Assembly: GCF_020906275.1 (NCBI RefSeq)
Contig: NZ_CP086727.1
Coordinates: forward strand, 1,302,001-1,366,000
Direction of reading: 5' to 3'
Source of the DNA: Parasphingorhabdus litoris DSM 22379
GTDB lineage: Bacteria > Pseudomonadota > Alphaproteobacteria > Sphingomonadales > Sphingomonadaceae
Length of the DNA stretch: 64,000 nucleotides
The notes below the pieces were generated by a model. That model was given only the letters and a program-made list of their open reading frames with translations. It was not told where the DNA came from and did not search any database. Of the stretch, positions 54,754 through 64,000 are shown piece by piece (position 1 is the stretch's first letter; each line of letters starts with the position of its first letter). The position numbers were made by a program, and so were the translations under genes.

Positions 54754-57291
54754 ATGGCTGAAAATACACCCGATAATGAAGGCGCAGGAACAGCGGAAAG
54801 TCTTGCCTATAAGCTAGAGCGGAATACCGGCGGCTTTTTGAGCTGGATGGAGAAGCTTTGGCAAAAGCGGCTCTTCCGGCTCTTTCTTGCATTTGTTGTG
54901 CTGTGCCTGCTGGGCTGGTTATTGATCTGGGTTCTTTTTGCCCGCGATTTGCCCGATGCAAAAATGCTGCAACAATATGAGCCACCACTGCCCACTATGG
55001 TGCGGGCCTATGATGGCGAGCCCGTACACAGCTATGCACGGGAACGCCGTGTTCAGCTGGAATATGCTGAATATCCGGCATTGTTGGTGCGCGCTTATCT
55101 CGCGGCAGAGGATCGGACATTTTTTGAACATGGCGGACTTGATTATCCCGGTATCGCGACCGCGATCGTCAGTAATATTTCGAGCAGTGGTAGACCCATT
55201 GGTGCGTCCACAATCACGCAACAGGTCGCCAAAAATCTGCTCCTGACCAACGAGGTTTCCTATCGGCGTAAAGTGCGGGAGGCATTGCTCGCCTATCGCA
55301 TTGAAGAAGTGCTGACCAAGCAGGAAATTCTTGAACTTTATCTCAACCAGATATTCCTCGGCCGCAACGCTTACGGTGTGCAGGCGGCCGCGCAAGCCTA
55401 TTTCGCCAAAGATGTCGATGAATTGGCTTTGCACGAAATGGCTTATCTTGCGATTTTGCCGAAAGGGCCGTCCAACTATCGGCCGGAAAATAATGAACAG
55501 CGGGCAGTTAACCGGCGTGACTGGGTATTGGGCCGCATGCTCGACAATGACTGGATCACGCAGGTCCAACATGATCAAGCTGTTGCCCAGCCGCTTGGTA
55601 CTATTCGCTCTCGCGGCGCCCGTTTTCAAAGGGTCGGCGGCTATTTCATCGAAGAAGTCCGTCGTCAGTTGATCGAGCAATTTGGCGAGAATGAGGAAGC
55701 CGGGCCTTACAGCGTTTACTCCGGCGGGCTTTGGGTCCGAACGTCGCTTAATCCTCAGCTGCAGGAATATACCAAAGATGCGCTGCGCACCGGTTTGCTT
55801 AGGTACAGCCGTGGGCGGGCTTGGAGCGGACCGATCAACAAGATCGAGATGGACGACAAATGGGCACAGCGATTAGCATCCACGTTCATCAATACCGACT
55901 ATGCCGATTGGCGCATTGCCGTCGCATTGAACCGTCAGGGCAATAGCGCTGAGATCGGTTTTAGGGATGGGACGACCGGCCGTGTAAGCAATGCACCCAG
56001 TAAGCTGGCAGCCGGTGATATTATTGCCGTCAGCCCGGCAGGTGGCAGCAGTTACGTTTTGCGCAGCGTCCCCAAGGTATCGGGTGGTATGGTGGTTCAA
56101 AATCCGCGCAACGGCCGAATTTGGGCAATGCAGGGCGGTTTTGACGACCGGATGAGTTCTTTCAACCGCGCAACCCAGGCCGAGCGGCAACCGGGTTCAA
56201 CGATCAAGCCCTTTGTTTATGCGACCGCACTGGATCAAGGCATGACGCCAGCAACCATCATCGTCGACAGTCCATTTTGTGTTTATCAATCTGCGTCATT
56301 GGGGCGCAAATGTTTCCGCAACTTTGGCGGTGCGCGTGGAGCTGGAGCGCAGACATTGCGTTGGGGCGTTGAGCAATCGCGCAACCTGATGACTGTTCGG
56401 GCGGCCAATGATGCCGGGATGGAAAATGTCGTTAGAACCATAAAAACGATGGGAATTGGTGATTACAAGCCGTATCTCTCTTTTGCCCTCGGTGCAGGGG
56501 ATACAACGGTGCAAAGGCTGACCAACGCCTATTCCATGCTGGTCAATCATGGCCGCGAGTTGCAGCCGACGGTTATTGATTTTGTTCAGGACCGCGAGGG
56601 CAAGGTTATTTTCCGTGCGGACAATCGGATTTGCGAAGACTGTAATCAATCTGACTGGGATGGAAAACCGATGCCGCGGCCAAGGCCTGCTGGCAAACAA
56701 CTTATGGATCCGATGACGGCCTATCAGATTGTCAATATCCTGGAAGGCGTCATAACCCGTGGGACTGCGCAAAATCTGAAAAGTCTCGACAGACCGCTAT
56801 TCGGCAAGACCGGCACCGCGAGTGGGCCGACCAATGTTTGGTTTGTCGGCGGTTCTCCGGACATGGTCGCGGGCGTCTATATGGGCTTTGATCAGCCGGC
56901 TAATATGGGCGGCTATGCCCAGGGCGGCACATTGGCGGCACCGATATTCAAACAGTTTGCGGAAAAAGCGATGGCAGGCATGCCGAAAACACCATTTGTC
57001 GCACCGCGCGGCATTCGGATGGTGCGGGTAGATCGCAAAAGCGGCAAACGGGTCTTTGGCGGCTGGCCGTCTGATGATCCAAGATCGGCCGTGATCTGGG
57101 ATGTGTTCAAGCCGGAGACCGAACCAAGACGTTCGATCCGCAAGGAAGAATTGCTGGCGCGTCTGGAAGCGAAAAAGGCGCAAATTAGGGCAGCAAAACT
57201 GGCTGCACGCAATCGAGATGCCGAAGGCAGAGGCAATCGACCGGCGCAAAATGACAATGACTTCCTGCAGGACGAAGGCGGAATCTACTAG
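54754..57291 (+). CDS. mrcA: Penicillin-binding protein 1A, class A
   Basis: 845 residues. A cytoplasmic tail, one membrane helix (about 48-70), GT51 glycosyltransferase domain (EDRTFFEHGGLDYPGI, ASTITQQVAKN, LELYLNQIFLGRNAYG), a small OB-like domain, and the transpeptidase with SxxK in PGSTIKPF, SxN in VEQSRNLM and KTG in FGKTGTAS. Polymerises and cross-links peptidoglycan. Full length. Confidence 0.96.
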   Translation: MAENTPDNEGAGTAESLAYKLERNTGGFLSWMEKLWQKRLFRLFLAFVVLCLLGWLLIWVLFARDLPDAKMLQQYEPPLPTMVRAYDGEPVHSYARERRVQLEYAEYPALLVRAYLAAEDRTFFEHGGLDYPGIATAIVSNISSSGRPIGASTITQQVAKNLLLTNEVSYRRKVREALLAYRIEEVLTKQEILELYLNQIFLGRNAYGVQAAAQAYFAKDVDELALHEMAYLAILPKGPSNYRPENNEQRAVNRRDWVLGRMLDNDWITQVQHDQAVAQPLGTIRSRGARFQRVGGYFIEEVRRQLIEQFGENEEAGPYSVYSGGLWVRTSLNPQLQEYTKDALRTGLLRYSRGRAWSGPINKIEMDDKWAQRLASTFINTDYADWRIAVALNRQGNSAEIGFRDGTTGRVSNAPSKLAAGDIIAVSPAGGSSYVLRSVPKVSGGMVVQNPRNGRIWAMQGGFDDRMSSFNRATQAERQPGSTIKPFVYATALDQGMTPATIIVDSPFCVYQSASLGRKCFRNFGGARGAGAQTLRWGVEQSRNLMTVRAANDAGMENVVRTIKTMGIGDYKPYLSFALGAGDTTVQRLTNAYSMLVNHGRELQPTVIDFVQDREGKVIFRADNRICEDCNQSDWDGKPMPRPRPAGKQLMDPMTAYQIVNILEGVITRGTAQNLKSLDRPLFGKTGTASGPTNVWFVGGSPDMVAGVYMGFDQPANMGGYAQGGTLAAPIFKQFAEKAMAGMPKTPFVAPRGIRMVRVDRKSGKRVFGGWPSDDPRSAVIWDVFKPETEPRRSIRKEELLARLEAKKAQIRAAKLAARNRDAEGRGNRPAQNDNDFLQDEGGIY

Positions 57292-57493
57292 CGAGAAGCC
57301 AATCCTTTGGTTGTTTTCAGCGACGTGAACCAACTGATGCAAGTTTGCCACTATTTTCAACTTCTCCTCATGAAACGTTAGAAAAGCGCCGTCGTTTTGC
57401 GACGAACCGAGCCGTCCACATATTGAAAATCGCGAATGCATCGCCAATTCACTCCGCAGCGGGGCAACACCGAACAGGGGTTTGGAGTTGAAT

Positions 57494-58279
57494 ATGCGTA
57501 GTTCTTTCAAACTATTTGCAGTCCTTGCCGCAGGAACGTCTCTGGCGTTTAGTGGCGCCGCTCATGCCGGAGAGCCTTATGTAGGCGCATCGGCAGGGCT
57601 TAACCTACCCAGTGATTCAAAAAATCGCGGAGAATTTGAAGGCGATGTGGCGGCGACAGCCGACTTTGATGCTATCGCTTCAGGTACCGATCTCGACTGG
57701 ACGACAGAGCTGAACAATGGCCTGGATCTCAATTTGCTGGCCGGTTACCGCTTCGACAATGGTTTCCGGGTCGAATTGCAGGGCTTTTACAACAAGTCCA
57801 ATGTCGATTTGCACCGTGACCTTGCCGTCGGCGGAACCGTGATCGATGCCGTGGATTCTGCCGTTCTGACGCGCGGTGCGGCTGATCCAGCCAATCCAAC
57901 AGTTGGTACGGTGCTCAGCACCGATGACGGTCAGATCAAAAACTATGGTCTGATGGCCAATGCCTTTTATGACTTCCAGATCAGTGAGTCTTTGGTGCCT
58001 TATGTCGGCGCGGGTGTTGGTTTCACCCGACAGGATGTCGAATATGCACCATCCGGGATCGACGTTGTTGACGATAAATCAACCCGTTTCACCTATCAGG
58101 GTATGGCCGGTGTGACATACAGACTGAGCCCATCCTTCGAGCTTTTCGGTCAATATACCTACCGTGCGACCGACCGCGGCGACTATGATGTCAATCTGTT
58201 GCCCGCGACTTTGGGCGTGAAGAGTGAGCAATCCATCTTCAATCTCGGTTTCCGTATCCCATTGGGTGGCGGTAGCTAA
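57494..58279 (+). CDS. Outer-membrane beta-barrel protein
   Basis: 261 residues from the ATG at 57494, six bases after GGAG (an upstream TTG is rejected). Signal peptide of about 24 residues (AAHAGEPYVGAS). The barrel shows alternating strands (GYRFDNGFRVELQGFYNKS, YGLMANAFYDFQ, YVGAGVGFTRQDV) and ends in a strand FNLGFRIPLGGGS. OmpA/OmpW-like barrel of about eight strands. No periplasmic domain follows. A good terminator lies 35 bases after the stop. Confidence 0.9.
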   Translation: MRSSFKLFAVLAAGTSLAFSGAAHAGEPYVGASAGLNLPSDSKNRGEFEGDVAATADFDAIASGTDLDWTTELNNGLDLNLLAGYRFDNGFRVELQGFYNKSNVDLHRDLAVGGTVIDAVDSAVLTRGAADPANPTVGTVLSTDDGQIKNYGLMANAFYDFQISESLVPYVGAGVGFTRQDVEYAPSGIDVVDDKSTRFTYQGMAGVTYRLSPSFELFGQYTYRATDRGDYDVNLLPATLGVKSEQSIFNLGFRIPLGGGS

Positions 58280-58313
58280 GTTCGAGCTGATATCATTGCT
58301 TTAAGCGATATGG

Positions 58314-58355
58314 ATGCGCGCCGCCTGACATAGTTTGAAAGGTGGCGCGCATTTT
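58314..58355 (+). terminator. Rho-independent terminator after porin-like gene
   Basis: ATGCGCGCCGCC and GGTGGCGCGCAT form a 12-bp stem (one G-T pair) with a 15-base loop, followed by TTTT. It separates the barrel gene from lepA. Confidence 0.75.
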
Positions 58356-58404
58356 ACGCGTTTCCCTGCTGACAGCGGTGAAAACCCCTGCTATCGGCGC
58401 GGAC

Positions 58405-60210
58405 ATGACTGAACGTTCCCACCTTCGTAATTTCTCGATCATCGCGCATATCGACCATGGCAAATCCACGCTGGCCGATCGCTTGATCCAATATACTGGC
58501 GGCTTGACCGAGCGCGAGATGAGCGAGCAGGTGCTCGATAACATGGATATCGAGCGGGAACGCGGCATCACCATCAAGGCGCAGACGGTACGACTTAACT
58601 ATACCGCAAAAAATGGTGAGGCTTATGAGCTCAACCTGATGGACACACCGGGCCATGTCGACTTTGCTTATGAAGTATCGCGCAGCCTGGCCGCCTGTGA
58701 AGGTGCATTGCTTGTGGTTGATGCGGCGCAGGGTGTGGAAGCGCAGACGCTTGCCAACGTGTACCAATCGATCGAACATGATCATGAAATTGTACCCGTT
58801 CTGAACAAAGTCGATCTGCCTGCTGCAGAGCCCGAGCGCGTTCGTAACGAGATTGAAGAGATAATTGGCCTTGATGCTTCCGAAGCCGTACTCGCATCGG
58901 CAAAGTCCGGCATTGGTATTCAGGATATATTGGAGCAGGTTGTCGAGAAGATACCACCGCCCGGTGGTGATCGCGATGCTCCGCTAAAGGCAATGTTGGT
59001 CGACAGCTGGTATGACCCTTATCTTGGCGTGGTCATATTGGTTCGCGTTATTGACGGCGTGCTGACCAAGGGACAGCGCATCAAATTCATGGCGCAGGGC
59101 ACGGAGCATCTCGTCGATCGTGTCGGTTGTATGCGGCCAAAGATTGAGCAGCTGCCCGAACTGGCCGCTGGCGAAATCGGGTTTATCACCGCCCAGATCA
59201 AGGAAGTGTCGCAGACTGCTGTTGGTGATACGATTACGACGGTCAAAGACGGTGCAACAGAAGCGTTACCCGGTTTTAAGGAAGTGCAATCTGTAGTTTT
59301 CTGCGGTTTGTTCCCGGTTGATGCGGCCGATTTTGAAAAGCTGCGTGAAAGCATCAGCAAGCTGCGGCTGAATGATGCCAGCTTCACCTTTGAAATGGAG
59401 ACCAGCGCGGCGCTGGGGCAGGGGTTCCGCTGCGGTTTCCTGGGACTTCTGCACCTGGAGATCATACAGGAACGTCTAACCCGCGAATATGACCTCGACC
59501 TGATCACAACGGCCCCATCGGTGGTTTACCGCATGGTGATGAATGACGGAACCGAGCAGTTTCTCCACAATCCCGCCGACATGCCGGATGTCGTGAAGAT
59601 ATCCAACATTGACGAGCCATGGATTGAGGCGACGATCTATTGTCCTGCCGAATATCTCGGCGGTATTCTAAAACTTTGTCAGGATCGGCGCGGAGTACAG
59701 AAAAATCTAACCTATGTCGGTGACAGGGCGCAGGTGGTTTATGAATTGCCGCTCAATGAAGTGGTGTTCGATTTCTATGATCGCCTGAAGAGTATCTCTC
59801 GTGGCTATGCCAGCTTCGATTATCATCAAGTCGGCTTGCGCACGGGCGATCTCGTCAAAATGAACATATTGGTCAACGGTGATCCGGTTGATGCGCTCAG
59901 CATGATCGTCCACCGCGATGCTGCGGAATCACGCGGCCGGCATATGTGTGAGCGGCTTAAAGACTTGATCCCCCGCCACTTGTTCAAAATACCCGTTCAG
60001 GCGGCCATTGGCGGCAAAGTGATAGCACGTGAGACAATCGCTGCGATGCGCAAGGATGTGACCGCCAAATGCTATGGCGGTGATATCAGCCGTAAAAAGA
60101 AGCTGCTCGACAAGCAGAAGAAGGGCAAGGCCAAGATGCGCGAATATGGCAATGTCAGCATTCCGCAAGAGGCGTTTATAGCAGCGCTTAAGATGGGCGA
60201 CGAAAACTAG
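58405..60210 (+). CDS. lepA: Elongation factor 4 (LepA)
   Basis: 601 residues from the ATG at 58405, the usual LepA length. An earlier in-frame start lies inside the terminator stem. G1 [10 protein letters not shown]3 [16 protein letters not shown]4 NKVDLP, EF-G-like domains, and the LepA C-terminal domain with [13 protein letters not shown] near the end. A ribosome back-translocase-like GTPase. Confidence 0.97.
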   Translation: MTERSHLRNFSIIAHIDHGKSTLADRLIQYTGGLTEREMSEQVLDNMDIERERGITIKAQTVRLNYTAKNGEAYELNLMDTPGHVDFAYEVSRSLAACEGALLVVDAAQGVEAQTLANVYQSIEHDHEIVPVLNKVDLPAAEPERVRNEIEEIIGLDASEAVLASAKSGIGIQDILEQVVEKIPPPGGDRDAPLKAMLVDSWYDPYLGVVILVRVIDGVLTKGQRIKFMAQGTEHLVDRVGCMRPKIEQLPELAAGEIGFITAQIKEVSQTAVGDTITTVKDGATEALPGFKEVQSVVFCGLFPVDAADFEKLRESISKLRLNDASFTFEMETSAALGQGFRCGFLGLLHLEIIQERLTREYDLDLITTAPSVVYRMVMNDGTEQFLHNPADMPDVVKISNIDEPWIEATIYCPAEYLGGILKLCQDRRGVQKNLTYVGDRAQVVYELPLNEVVFDFYDRLKSISRGYASFDYHQVGLRTGDLVKMNILVNGDPVDALSMIVHRDAAESRGRHMCERLKDLIPRHLFKIPVQAAIGGKVIARETIAAMRKDVTAKCYGGDISRKKKLLDKQKKGKAKMREYGNVSIPQEAFIAALKMGDEN

Positions 60211-60360
60211 TTGCGGACATGACTGCAATGTCAGTTCAATCTATACTGCTCATTTGAGTGAAACTGTTGGTCTCAAAATGCTGTATCGGACGTTTGATAT
60301 GGTGTATCAAAATATCGGCAGGGTTCTCTACAACCATTATCATGGGACAGAGAACAGACC

Positions 60361-60582
60361 GTGTGGGACTTTTTTCAATCAAGGCATCAACGCGATAAAG
60401 ATGCGACGAAAATCCGAAGGCTATTTCACGAATTTGGCGATGAGACGATCGATGTATTGCAAAGGCGTATTCGCAATACCAAGGGGTCGAGGCGTGATCA
60501 TCGCCATTGGCGGCGGCTACTGAGAAAAGCGAAACGTTTTCGACACCAATATGGTGGGCAGTCTTCGGATCCTGCCGAATAG
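60361..60582 (+). CDS. Small basic protein
   Basis: 73 residues from a GTG at 60361. Arg/Lys/His-rich (DKDATKIRRLFHEFGDE, RRIRNTKGSRRDHRHWRRL), with an amphipathic helix pattern and no domain I know. Supported by consistent coding-like composition; the ribosome-binding site is weak. Other frames in this stretch are less plausible. Confidence 0.45.
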   Translation: MWDFFQSRHQRDKDATKIRRLFHEFGDETIDVLQRRIRNTKGSRRDHRHWRRLLRKAKRFRHQYGGQSSDPAE

Positions 60583-60603
60583 GAGTAAGCGGTTCGGTAC
60601 GTT

Positions 60604-61380
60604 CTATTCCAGCAACTCACATGGTACTATCTTGCCTGGAAGTGGTGATTTGCCAACGGGCCGGAAGCGCGCGAAATAGCCGCCCAGTTCCGGACGTTCC
60701 ATATAGCCGATCAATTGATAGCCGACGGCTTCAAACTCGCAGAAAAGCTGCTTTGGCGAAATGCCATGCTCCGCAAATGGTCGATCAACATCAACCACGA
60801 TAACCTCGCCTCCATCATAGCTACCGCCATCTTGATCCCGCCGGATCGATGGACGCAGGCGTGAGAGAAAAGCATAAGGTTCGCGGACCTCATGATACAT
60901 ATGGACCAGAAAAATCCGGTCAAAACTGTCCACTGGCAAACGCGGATCATCCGGTGCGCCCAGTTTGATAGAAACATTATCCAATTCATCGCGTGCAACC
61001 CGTTCGGCCAGCCGCTTAATGGCGTCCTCGTCAATATCCTGCGCTAAAACACGGCCATCTTCTCCGACCCGTTCGGCCAGTCGTACGGTATAATAGCCTT
61101 CGCCCGCGCCGATATCTGCGACTGTCATGCCCGGAGCAAGGCCCGCCGCTTTCATGATCTCCTCAGCCTCGCCGCGCTTATCGCGAGCGGTCTCCGTCGA
61201 CCATGCATTGCCGGCAAGTTCTGAAACCGGACGAGAGGCAGGCGGGTAAGCCAGCGCCGTTTCAGGCCGATTGGCATCTTCATCCGGGATACGCTTGCAA
61301 CCCGCAACCGGAACAGCGATTGCCAGTGCGATAAGCGCCGACAAAGGAAGAGTGAAGAAATCAGATTTGAAAATACGCAT
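60604..61380 (-). CDS. SAM-dependent methyltransferase, lipoprotein
   Basis: 258 residues from the ATG at 61380. Signal with lipobox VAGC near residue 26. VADIGAGEGYYTVRLAERVG near residue 75 is the SAM motif I and FLVHMYHEV a motif IV region. The class I fold places it in the Methyltransf_25-like set. A periplasmic methyltransferase is unusual because SAM is cytoplasmic, so the lipobox assignment or its location may be misleading. Confidence 0.85.
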   Translation of the reverse strand: MRIFKSDFFTLPLSALIALAIAVPVAGCKRIPDEDANRPETALAYPPASRPVSELAGNAWSTETARDKRGEAEEIMKAAGLAPGMTVADIGAGEGYYTVRLAERVGEDGRVLAQDIDEDAIKRLAERVARDELDNVSIKLGAPDDPRLPVDSFDRIFLVHMYHEVREPYAFLSRLRPSIRRDQDGGSYDGGEVIVVDVDRPFAEHGISPKQLFCEFEAVGYQLIGYMERPELGGYFARFRPVGKSPLPGKIVPCELLE

Positions 61381-61524
61381 GCGCACAGATTTAGGCCAGG
61401 GCGACGATTGGGGCAATGGATTTAATTGCGCTGTTCTATGGTCCGTGTGAACCAGTATCCGAGTTAGGAATATCAATATGGAGAGACCACGACACAGATA
61501 CCGGTTCAGCAGCGCGATTATCAA

Positions 61525-62385
61525 TCAAAGTGCCAGTTGCCGAAATTGTTCGCGGGTGGAAGCAAACATGCCGTTCATAGCATCTGCAACGGCGGGATCG
61601 GTTGTTGCGAGCGTTCCGCCATCAACCGGTGGTTCTGGTGCATATTCGGCTTGTAGGCGAAGGGCTTCGGCATATTTGGTTCCTCGCAGTGCAGCAACAA
61701 GAGAGAGGCCAAAGTCAATTCCCGCAGACACGCCGGCACCGGTGATGATGTTGCCGTCAACAACCACTCGCTTGTCCACCGGAATGGCACCATAGTCGGG
61801 CAGCACCGCATGCGCACCCCAATGCGAGGTTGCTCGCTTTCCTTGTAGCAAACCCGCTTTACCCAATATCATCGATCCGGTGCAGACGCTGGTTATGTAA
61901 CGGGCTGTTTTAGCCTGTGCTGATATCCAGTTGATCGACCTTTTGTCCGCCATCACCTTGGCAGTTCCGGTCGTGCCGCCCGGAACGAATAGAATGTCGA
62001 GTGGTCCGCTTATCTCCTCCAGCTTTGCCGTTGGCGCGATCGCCAATTGCAGGTCAGATGCTACGGGTGCCAGATTTTCCTCTGTGGTTACCAGATCAAC
62101 TTTTGCACCCATCATACAAGCAAAGAAAAAATGCGGTCCAACAAGATCCAGCGCTGTAAAGCCAGGGTAGAGTAGCATGGCTATCTTTTCATTTCCGTGC
62201 ATTTTTATGCCTTCGATTTTCATCAAATCAAAATGCGCAGCTTCCGTTTCCTTCTGGGCTGCAGCCAGTGCCGGGGAGATGTCGCCCTCAGCAATTTGTG
62301 CCGCGGCCCTTTCGATTGCCAAAAAGGGTGCCGCAAATAGCGCCGATCCGGCACCGAGAAGTAGAGAACGTCTGTCGAGGGTCAT
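61525..62385 (-). CDS. DJ-1/PfpI family protein with Tat signal
   Basis: 286 residues. LDRRSLLLGAGSALFAAP is a Tat-type signal (RRxLL). The DJ-1 domain spans about 68-240 (MLLYPGFTALDLVGPHFFF, LFVPGGTTG, SVCTGSMILGKAGLLQGKRATSHW). The nucleophile Cys is in SVCTG. Closest to isonitrile hydratase-like members by pattern. Exported in folded form. It lies downstream of the TonB receptor on the same strand and may share its transcript. Confidence 0.9.
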   Translation of the reverse strand: MTLDRRSLLLGAGSALFAAPFLAIERAAAQIAEGDISPALAAAQKETEAAHFDLMKIEGIKMHGNEKIAMLLYPGFTALDLVGPHFFFACMMGAKVDLVTTEENLAPVASDLQLAIAPTAKLEEISGPLDILFVPGGTTGTAKVMADKRSINWISAQAKTARYITSVCTGSMILGKAGLLQGKRATSHWGAHAVLPDYGAIPVDKRVVVDGNIITGAGVSAGIDFGLSLVAALRGTKYAEALRLQAEYAPEPPVDGGTLATTDPAVADAMNGMFASTREQFRQLAL

Positions 62386-62415
62386 AGTTTGTCTCCTGAA
62401 TAGATATGAAATCGT

Positions 62416-64000
62416 TTAAAAATCGAAGTTGAGAGTGAGATAGGCAGAACGGGGGTTGCCGGGACGCACCACTGATTGCGCCAGATATTGATAGGGCAGG
62501 AAATATTGCTCATCGAAGATATTATCGATCCGCAACCCCAATCGTGCGGGCCCTAGATCGTAGCTCGCCTGTGCGTCAAAAACGATGTAGCTGTCACTAC
62601 GGACGCTGTTTGGCAAAGTCAGTTCTGCACTGCTCGCCGCCGTCAGCCCCGCACCGATTGCCAAGCCATCTAGGGTGCCGCCGATAAACCGGTATCGAGC
62701 GGCAAACCGTCCGGCATGGTCTGGGACCCGCGGTAATTCGTCTCCAGAGGGAATGACAGTGTCAAATGTCACGCGTGCATCGGTATAGGCATAGGTTGCG
62801 AGGAAAGACCAATTGCTATTGGGCTCCCAGATCAGGTCGAGTTCAATGCCTTCACTGCGTTGCTCGCCAGTTTGGATGGAAGAGAAGAACGTGTTCGGGT
62901 CTGGTGTCGGTACGTTGGTTCGTTTTGAATCGAACCATGCCAAGGTCCCGCTCAGGCCAAGTTCTGCCAATCCCAGTTTGATCCCGGCCTCAAAATTTCG
63001 TGCCCGTTCTGGTTTCGGAGCAATATCCGGATTGTTGAAGAAGATCGCAAGTCGCGACCCTTCGGCATAGCCGGCAAATACCGCCAGTCCGTCTACAATA
63101 TCGAGCGTAGCGCCAATACGCGGGTCCCATTCTTTATACGTTTCCCGATTACCATTGCCGCCGAGATTTTCGCGCAGAGTCAGTTCAGAATATCGTACGC
63201 TGGCCAGAATATGGAGGCGATCAAAAATCGAGATCTGATCCTGCACATAGAAAGCTGTTGTGCGATAGTCATTGGCCACAAAAGTATCGAGTGGTGGTAT
63301 CGGTCCAAAATCCAGATCGCTGTCCGGATCGGCAAAGTCCAGAATACCAAGGGGAACAAGATTGAAACCCGTGGCGGCTTCGTAATCTGTTGCGTCATAT
63401 TGCGCGCCGACCAACAGGGTATGATTGATCGGTCCGGTATCGAAAATCGCAGTTATGCTGCTGTCCAATGTCCACTCATCAACCTTTGCTGGTAACTGCG
63501 CGCTGATGATTGGAAATTCGCTGCCGGTGCCGGGAAAGAAAGAGGTTAAAATCGTTGTTGCGAATTCCCGAAAATCGTTTTCATAGCGCCTTGCTCGAAA
63601 ATCAAAGGTGAGATTGTCGCCCAAAGGTTGAGACAGAGAGAAATCGGCACTGAGATTTTCTACCACTGTTGGCGGCGCATTGGTTGCGCCGGAAAAACGG
63701 AACGGATCAACGCCCGGAAGATCAACCACTGATGCTGGCAGACCAGCATATTCAAGCTGTTCCACCCGACTGTGGGTAAACCGGGCGATAATCTCCGTAT
63801 CAGTCGGCAATAGCGCGCGTACAGAGGCGTTTACATAAAATCGCTCAATCTCCACGGCATCAATTGCATCCTCCGCATCCTGATATTCGGCAATCAAACG
63901 CACAGAAAGATTGTCATCCAGCTGAAGATTGGCATCGCCGCCCAATTGCCATGTATCAAAGCTCCCGGCACGGCCGCGGATAGAAAATTTCGTACCCGGT
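62416..64000 (-). CDS. TonB-dependent receptor, 3' part (runs off window)
   Basis: The reading frame is open to the right edge, giving about 527 residues of beta-barrel. The signal peptide, TonB box and plug lie outside the window. Barrel strands (LSVRLIAEYQD, RFYVNASVRALLP, TFDFRARRYENDFREF, LLVGAQYDATDY, RLHILASVRYSEL) and the ending RSAYLTLNFDF with terminal Phe are intact. Siderophore-type by style. Coupled by position to the DJ-1 gene 30 bases downstream. Confidence 0.92.
   Translation of the reverse strand, partial: PGTKFSIRGRAGSFDTWQLGGDANLQLDDNLSVRLIAEYQDAEDAIDAVEIERFYVNASVRALLPTDTEIIARFTHSRVEQLEYAGLPASVVDLPGVDPFRFSGATNAPPTVVENLSADFSLSQPLGDNLTFDFRARRYENDFREFATTILTSFFPGTGSEFPIISAQLPAKVDEWTLDSSITAIFDTGPINHTLLVGAQYDATDYEAATGFNLVPLGILDFADPDSDLDFGPIPPLDTFVANDYRTTAFYVQDQISIFDRLHILASVRYSELTLRENLGGNGNRETYKEWDPRIGATLDIVDGLAVFAGYAEGSRLAIFFNNPDIAPKPERARNFEAGIKLGLAELGLSGTLAWFDSKRTNVPTPDPNTFFSSIQTGEQRSEGIELDLIWEPNSNWSFLATYAYTDARVTFDTVIPSGDELPRVPDHAGRFAARYRFIGGTLDGLAIGAGLTAASSAELTLPNSVRSDSYIVFDAQASYDLGPARLGLRIDNIFDEQYFLPYQYLAQSVVRPGNPRSAYLTLNFDF

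Overview
The window looks like about 64 kb of chromosome from a free-living alphaproteobacterium, most likely a sphingomonad (Sphingorhabdus/Parasphingorhabdus/Sphingopyxis-like). The basis is two large TonB-dependent receptors, a DUF3297 protein, three DUF805 paralogues, an RNase E with an acidic insertion in its S1 domain, and moderate GC. This is inference from family content, not a database match.

Layout. 1-9.4 kb: small membrane and redox genes (DUF2189, SDR, cyclase-family hydrolase, GFA protein, DoxX/ion-channel pair, DUF3429), a TonB receptor at 2.1-4.6 kb, and a 49-residue membrane protein at 7086-7235. 9.6-17.6 kb: cold-shock gene with a strong terminator, alpha/beta hydrolases (two of them tandem paralogues), uracil-DNA glycosylase, a KAS III-like enzyme, a second GFA protein, and an enoyl-CoA hydratase/SDR operon. 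17.6-23.4 kb: DUF3297, three tandem DUF805 genes, DUF4424, an MBL-fold lipoprotein, and a sugar dehydrogenase with an N-terminal cadherin-like domain. 23.4-35 kb: typA, a glycosyltransferase, a BASS-type transporter, the tesA/ybbA/ybbP-type locus (arylesterase divergent from an ABC ATPase and FtsX-type permease), a TelA/XpaC-like pair, a PilZ protein and a TIGR03032 protein.

35.08-45.5 kb is the main accessory region: a 10,393-bp integrative element in a tRNA-Gln(CTG) gene. Flanking it are a 49-bp duplicated tRNA 3' segment and candidate integrase arm sites. Its order is integrase and putative regulator (leftward), a divergent control region with two 26-bp operator-like repeats, excisionase, a small ORF, a replication protein with seven GGGCACA iteron-like repeats inside the gene, two related small ORFs, a MerR-like HTH protein, a prohead protease/major capsid fusion, a tail tape-measure protein, and two leftward cargo genes, one AbiJ-like. 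I see no terminase, portal, connector, other tail gene or lysis gene. It is therefore either a phage satellite or a strongly deleted prophage. The tRNA T-stem differs between the two att copies by a compensated base pair, which suggests that the element supplied the 3' half of the present tRNA.

45.7-64 kb: housekeeping genes. These are Ppx/GppA phosphatase with rlmE, a DsbA-like protein, an M48 protease with TPR repeats, rne divergent from an amiC-type amidase, a class A PBP (PBP1A type), an outer-membrane beta-barrel protein, lepA, a small basic ORF, a lipoprotein methyltransferase, a Tat-type DJ-1/PfpI protein, and a second TonB receptor that runs off the right edge.
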